Assembly (NCBI GenBank): GCA_029934875.1
Contig: JAOZLK010000091.1
Span: 1 to 10,702 of the forward strand
Origin: Bacteroidales bacterium
GTDB lineage: Bacteria > Bacteroidota > Bacteroidia > Bacteroidales > GCA-2748055
Reading direction: 5' to 3'
DNA: 10,702 nt
Shown here: positions 6,695-10,702 of the stretch, piece by piece
Layout: each line of letters begins with the position of its first letter
How positions within the stretch are numbered: the first letter of the stretch is position 1
The notes under the pieces: generated by a model
Told to the model about the DNA's origin: nothing
What the model saw: only the letters and a program-made list of their open reading frames with translations
Databases searched by the model: none
Program-made: the position numbers and the translations under genes

Positions 6695-8149
6695 ATGTAT
6701 AAAATCCAATTCAGAGTATTAGTATTAGCAATTGTAAGCTTTGTTTTTTTAGCCTCCTGCACAAAGAAAATTGAAGCTGAAAAACCAAATATCATCTATA
6801 TCATGCTTGATGAGGTGGGATATTATGAACCCTCATATATGGGTAACACGAAATTGCAAACTCCCAATATTGACAAAATGGCTCATGAAGGAATGGTGTT
6901 TACCAATGCCTATTCAGGGGCCGCTGTTTGTGGACCTACACGCGTTAGCCTGATGACAGGAAAGCACCTGGGACATACCAGTATGAGAGAAAATTCAGGA
7001 GGAGAACCTATAAGAGCTGATGAAAAAACAGTTGCTTCTCTTTTACAGGAGGCCGGATATATAAATGGCGGATTTGGCAAATGGGGCTGTGGCAACCGTG
7101 GTACATCCGGCGTGCCTGAAGAACATGGCTTTGATATATTTTTTGGCTATTACGATCAGGTACACGCACACTCATTTTATCCGGAATATCTTATAAAAAA
7201 CAGTCAGGAGGTCCCTCTTAAAGGAAATACAGGAGACTATTACCAGGGAGAAACGCATGCCCAGGATGTGATATTTAATGAAGCTGTAAAGTTTATCAAA
7301 GCAAATGCCGATAAGCCATTCTTCTGTTACCTGCCCTGGACACCTCCACACGGACTCTGGGGTATTTCAGAAGAACATCCTTCCTATCAACTTTTTTCTG
7401 AAAATGATTGGCCATCTCCAAATTCCTGGAAAACAGATGATGCTATTCGTTTCGCCGCCCTGCTTCATAAAACGGACGGGCAGATCGGGGAGATACTTGA
7501 TTTATTGAAAAGCCTGGAAATTGATGATCGTACTTTGATCTTCTTTTCAGGTGATAATGGCGGACAGGATTATTTTAATTCAGATAAAAATCCGAGGGGA
7601 ATATTTGGTCCAAATGTGAATCCTGACAATCAAAAAGAGTTCCGGGGACAAAAAGGAACGGTTTATGAAGGTGGCTTGAAGATTCCCATGCTTGTAAGAT
7701 GGCCGAATGTAATCTTACCAGGCTCGAGAAGTGATTTGCTATGGTATTTTCCGGATTTTTTGGCAACTGTTGCGGATATTATCAAGGTACGTCCTCCTGA
7801 GGATTGTGATGGGATGTCCATTTTGCCAGAGCTAAGCGGCTCAGGGAAGCAGGTACAGCACGACTACCTGGTCTGGGGACAAAAGAATAAATATGCAGTA
7901 AGGCAGGGGGACTGGAAACTACACGCTACGCTGAAAGATGATTTCTGGTCGGAATTCGAATTGTATGACCTGAAAGCTGATCCGGGTGAAAGCTCAAACC
8001 TGGTACAGGAGCAAGCAATGGTTGCGGATCAATTGAAAGTCATATTAAAAGATGCATATACCCCTCCCATAAAGGGAGAGATATATGACCATAAACTGTA
8101 TCTGAAGGATCACCAGGTGAATCCTCCAAAGCCAAAAAAACAATTATGA
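6695..8149 (+). CDS. Lipoprotein S1-family sulfatase, divergent subfamily (GKWG/DE variant)
   Basis: The protein has 484 residues from the chosen start. The lipoprotein signal ends in FLASC (Cys22), followed by TKKIEAE, which is not an obvious surface-export signal. It is a sulfate ester hydrolase of the alkaline-phosphatase fold. Conserved residues are CGPTR at 79-83 (Cys79 as formylglycine precursor, Arg83), Lys129, His219 in PPHG, Asp287-Asn288 in GDNGG and Lys320 in GQKGTVYEGG. Two positions differ from the textbook site: the first metal pair is Asp39-Glu40 (LDEVGYYE) rather than Asp-Asp, and GKWHLG has become GKWGCG, so the usual active-site histidine is Gly131. From memory, a group of bacterial sulfatases shares GKWG followed by a GFD-x-FFGY...AH-x-YP segment (present here near 145-163), so this is probably a subfamily trait and not decay. 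The C-terminal subdomain (FELYDLKADPGESSNL) is intact. The gene is visibly more A+T-rich than the four before it, and its stop overlaps the next start (ATGA). Confidence 0.9.
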   Translation: MYKIQFRVLVLAIVSFVFLASCTKKIEAEKPNIIYIMLDEVGYYEPSYMGNTKLQTPNIDKMAHEGMVFTNAYSGAAVCGPTRVSLMTGKHLGHTSMRENSGGEPIRADEKTVASLLQEAGYINGGFGKWGCGNRGTSGVPEEHGFDIFFGYYDQVHAHSFYPEYLIKNSQEVPLKGNTGDYYQGETHAQDVIFNEAVKFIKANADKPFFCYLPWTPPHGLWGISEEHPSYQLFSENDWPSPNSWKTDDAIRFAALLHKTDGQIGEILDLLKSLEIDDRTLIFFSGDNGGQDYFNSDKNPRGIFGPNVNPDNQKEFRGQKGTVYEGGLKIPMLVRWPNVILPGSRSDLLWYFPDFLATVADIIKVRPPEDCDGMSILPELSGSGKQVQHDYLVWGQKNKYAVRQGDWKLHATLKDDFWSEFELYDLKADPGESSNLVQEQAMVADQLKVILKDAYTPPIKGEIYDHKLYLKDHQVNPPKPKKQL

Positions 8150-9777
8150 AAATATCCAGTCTTACCATTACACTCTTTGTGTCTTTTTTATGCTCTGTCA
8201 CAGCGCTGTCACAGATCAATATTGGGGTTTATACAGTCAGTACTATTGCTCGTGGAGTAAATTCCAAATATGGCATAAATGTAAATGCAGGTGTTGACCA
8301 TGATGTCAATAGAGCCGAAGGTGCGCAATCACTTGCTGTGGCCATTGGTGAGACAGGTTCAAAGTATCTCCGCTACCCTGGTGGCGAAAAATCAAACTAT
8401 TTTGTCTGGACTGAAGATCCTATGAATCCCGATCCTACCACGAATTACTGGGGAGCGGTTTACGCAGATATAGCCCTTACAACACTTAATTTCGATGAAT
8501 TTATGGCCCTGTGTGAGCAAACGGGTGCAGAGGCACATGTGAATGTGGCCGTAAATATATGGGATACGGTAACATTCACTAAAACCCTGGCTGCCGAATG
8601 GGTTAGATATGCCAACCTTACCAAAAGCTACGGAGTAAAATACTGGGAAATTGGAAACGAACTGTGGCATCCTGACAAGGATAATGAATGGGCCCAGCTT
8701 TCGTTTGATCTTAATTCTATGGCAGAGCTGGTAATTGAATATTCCAATGCCATGAAAGCTATTGACCCTACTATAAAAATTGGTGTAAGCTGGAAAGCTC
8801 ATGAAATGCAAGAGCTTATTAATCTATGTGGTTCAGCTCTTGACTTTGTCACCATAAGTAATTATACAGATGGTGGAGGTACTTCTTATTCGGATTATAA
8901 AGGAACCAGGAATGTGGATTTATTGAAAGTAAACGAGAATCTTTCTTTGAATACAGTCATATCTGAATGCAATCATGCAGACTGGTCAGGCAGTACTTGG
9001 GATCTTTCGAATAATACAGGGAAAGGACTTATAATTTTCGACCTTGTCGGGCAGATTTTAAAAAGCTCTAAAACAGAATACGGATTGCTCTGGAACACCA
9101 GGTGGTACCCTGTTGAGGGTATTTATTCTGAAAACAACGGGGATGCTTTTGATAACCAGAACAGCCCATTGCCGGTGGTTCAACCATTTGCTTTGTGGCA
9201 TCAATTTCTTAAAGATGATTTGGTCCAAACATCTAATGGAGATCGTGCTATAGTTTCGTATGCTGCTTATGATGATGATACAGGTGAATTGAACGTATTT
9301 GTAATTAATAAAGAAACATCAGCAAAAAATGTGAATGTTTCAATTTCTTCTAAAAACACCTATGGCTCTGCTGAAGTATGGCAATATAAAGGAGCTGATG
9401 AATGGGATGAGAATCCGACCCTGGGACAGGTGGGCAGTGCCAATGTTTCCTCTAACCTTATAGAGTACACCCTTCCCTCAACCTCCATTACCGTATTTAA
9501 ACTTGCGCTCTCAACCTCAGCTAATGCAAGTACTACAGAGGATATTAGCATTTACCCAAATCCGCTTACAGGAAATTACATGCATATCAAATTGAATTCT
9601 TCTAAGAGGGTATCCAGGCTTGAAATATATGATGTGGCGGGTCGAAAGACCTTTGCAAAAAATGAAATCAATCAAACTGAAGTCAGTGTGGATGTATCAA
9701 ATTTTCAGGAAGGCACTTATGTGCTTCGTATTTTTCATAATGAGGGGATAGTAAATACTAAAATTATGGTATTGTAA
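8146..9777 (+). CDS. Clan GH-A glycosidase, GH51/GH39-like (candidate alpha-L-arabinofuranosidase), T9SS-secreted
   Basis: The protein has 543 residues and starts with a Sec signal peptide (MKISSLTITLFVSFLCSVTALSQ). A (beta/alpha)8 barrel follows: LRYPGG at 75-80, the FDEFMALCEQTGAEAHV strand, KYWEIGNELW with Glu172 as probable acid/base, and VISECNHADW with Glu274 as probable nucleophile. This spacing and the WEIGNE context are like GH51 and GH39 retaining enzymes, many of which remove arabinofuranose or xylose units; the exact family is uncertain. A beta-sandwich (about 370-455) with INKETSAKNVNVSI and SITVFKL is usual for clan GH-A arabinofuranosidases. The T9SS type A domain begins at YPNP (470-473) and continues with LEIYDVAGRK and GTYVLRIF, so the protein is secreted or surface-bound. 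Its start overlaps the sulfatase 2 stop by 4 bases (ATGA), which points to translational coupling. G+C is low, like gene 5. Confidence 0.85.
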   Translation: MKISSLTITLFVSFLCSVTALSQINIGVYTVSTIARGVNSKYGINVNAGVDHDVNRAEGAQSLAVAIGETGSKYLRYPGGEKSNYFVWTEDPMNPDPTTNYWGAVYADIALTTLNFDEFMALCEQTGAEAHVNVAVNIWDTVTFTKTLAAEWVRYANLTKSYGVKYWEIGNELWHPDKDNEWAQLSFDLNSMAELVIEYSNAMKAIDPTIKIGVSWKAHEMQELINLCGSALDFVTISNYTDGGGTSYSDYKGTRNVDLLKVNENLSLNTVISECNHADWSGSTWDLSNNTGKGLIIFDLVGQILKSSKTEYGLLWNTRWYPVEGIYSENNGDAFDNQNSPLPVVQPFALWHQFLKDDLVQTSNGDRAIVSYAAYDDDTGELNVFVINKETSAKNVNVSISSKNTYGSAEVWQYKGADEWDENPTLGQVGSANVSSNLIEYTLPSTSITVFKLALSTSANASTTEDISIYPNPLTGNYMHIKLNSSKRVSRLEIYDVAGRKTFAKNEINQTEVSVDVSNFQEGTYVLRIFHNEGIVNTKIMVL

Positions 9778-9806
9778 TGGTTTTATTCATTAAGCAGACA
9801 TCTACT

Positions 9807-10702
9807 ATGAAGCTATATTTGAGTACATTTTTAATTGCGTTGCTGTTAATATCAAATTCAGCCACAGCACAGGTAAATATTAGTATTGATGCCACGCAAA
9901 AGAGTCACACCATAAGCCCCATGATCCAGGGACACGGACTTTCATATTCAATGGAAACCGATTCCATTTATACTACCGGAGTTATGGCTCAGCTCTTTCA
10001 GGATGTGGGTGCAGGTTTTCTGCGTTGGCCAGGAGGTACAACCACTACAATGTATCACTGGAATGATCTGTCGGCCGGCTGGACCGACAACTGGAATCCT
10101 GAATATCCCGAAGCCTGGGATCCAGAACCCTGGCAATATATGGATTTAGACGAATACATGACACTGAGCAATGCTGCTGGCACAGCATCCATGTTGGGAA
10201 TTAACATGAGTTCGGGCATGGAGTGGCATAGAGAAGCCGATGGTTTAAACGAAGCTGTTGCGCTGATAAAGTATTGTCAATCAAAGAATTTTGATGCTAA
10301 GTATTTCTATTTAGATAACGAGCCCTACCACGACGGAAACGGTTATAACAAAGACCTTGCTGGCGATGGTGGAGAATGGACGCCAACAATTTATGCCCAG
10401 AAATTCAACCTTTACGCCGATTCAATAAGAAAATATGTGCCTGACGCAGTACTTTTTGCAAATTGGAAGGAACACCTGAGAGACAATACATCTGCTTATA
10501 AAACAATACTTCGTATAGCCGGTGATCACATTGACTATATGGATGTGCACTGGTATTGGAAATGGGGAGCTGCAAGCTGGGATGCATGGATCGCAAAAAC
10601 GCCAATGGAAAATGAAACCGAATGGTACGATGGGGGCACTTATGTTGAAGAAACAGCGTTTTTCAACAATTTAGCGGTTTCAGCAGGACAGTCTCATATT
10701 AG
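9807..10702 (+). CDS. Clan GH-A-type glycosidase, second in tandem (3' partial)
   Basis: An open frame runs to the window end with no stop; 298 residues are visible. MKLYLSTFLIALLLISNSATAQ is a clear Sec signal peptide. An in-frame ATG at 9777, overlapping the previous stop as TAATG, would add MVLFIKQTST; I prefer 9807 because it gives a standard signal peptide, but the upstream start is possible. The mature protein begins VNISIDATQKSHTISP with a GHGLSYS strand, then LRWPGG (72-77), a W-rich loop (YPEAWDPEPWQYM), and YLDNEP with Asn171-Glu172 as probable acid/base, followed by MDVHWYW. These landmarks match clan GH-A barrels. The nucleophile is expected on a later strand, probably just past the window edge, since SAGQSHI may be the run into it. 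It resembles gene 6 in plan but not closely in sequence: neither the region around the acid/base nor the loops match. The sugar specificity is unknown; GH51-like, GH39-like or an agarase-type family such as GH86 are all possible. Confidence 0.78.
   Translation, partial: MKLYLSTFLIALLLISNSATAQVNISIDATQKSHTISPMIQGHGLSYSMETDSIYTTGVMAQLFQDVGAGFLRWPGGTTTTMYHWNDLSAGWTDNWNPEYPEAWDPEPWQYMDLDEYMTLSNAAGTASMLGINMSSGMEWHREADGLNEAVALIKYCQSKNFDAKYFYLDNEPYHDGNGYNKDLAGDGGEWTPTIYAQKFNLYADSIRKYVPDAVLFANWKEHLRDNTSAYKTILRIAGDHIDYMDVHWYWKWGAASWDAWIAKTPMENETEWYDGGTYVEETAFFNNLAVSAGQSHI

Noticed and set aside
9271..9280. Short GAT repeat
   Set aside because: It is only a run of aspartate codons (YDDDTG) within the gene 6 beta-sandwich, not a repeat element.
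9778..9806. Possible terminator or promoter between genes 6 and 7
   Set aside because: The 29 bases contain no inverted repeat followed by a T-run and no clear TTTG/TA-type Bacteroidota promoter pair.

Overview
The window is a one-strand run of seven carbohydrate-active genes, the first and last cut by the window edges, packed with 1 to 4 base overlaps or gaps of 7 to 29 bases. It reads as the enzyme part of a polysaccharide utilisation locus (PUL) from a Bacteroidota bacterium. Two complete proteins (genes 2 and 6) end in the YPNP-type C-terminal domain recognised by the type IX secretion system (T9SS), which is confined to that phylum. Both sulfatases are lipoproteins, and most genes lack a strong Shine-Dalgarno site, which also fits. 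Two sulfatases suggest a sulfated glycan and so perhaps a marine or algae-associated host; that is inference, and genus cannot be told.

Layout: (1) 1-683, the C-terminal end of a large protein, probably a GH2-like glycosidase with a terminal glutamine-amidotransferase-like domain; (2) 683-2647, a secreted right-handed beta-helix protein with a T9SS tail; (3) 2658-4079, a lipoprotein S1 sulfatase with a canonical active site; (4) 4087-6681, a GH116 glycosidase with a signal peptide; (5) 6695-8149, a second lipoprotein sulfatase of a clearly different subfamily; (6) 8146-9777, a clan GH-A glycosidase resembling GH51/GH39 arabinofuranosidases, with a T9SS tail; (7) 9807-10702, a second and diverged clan GH-A-type glycosidase, cut before its expected nucleophile.

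Likely joint role: the T9SS proteins (genes 2 and 6, perhaps 7) act outside the cell or on its surface, opening and debranching the polymer. The lipoprotein sulfatases and the GH116 enzyme, which has only a plain signal peptide, would finish oligosaccharides in or near the periplasm. No SusC/SusD pair, regulator, transporter or sulfatase-maturating enzyme is visible, so import and control must lie outside the window. Base composition drops from roughly half G+C in genes 1-4 to roughly 35-40% in genes 5-6, so the cluster may be a mosaic.

I see no RNA genes, mobile elements, CRISPR arrays, convincing promoters or terminators. No gap exceeds 29 bases, so there is no large non-coding stretch to describe. 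The window is a coherent PUL segment rather than an evidently new kind of system. Its open questions are substrate identity, the unusual active site of the second sulfatase and the unassigned beta-helix protein.
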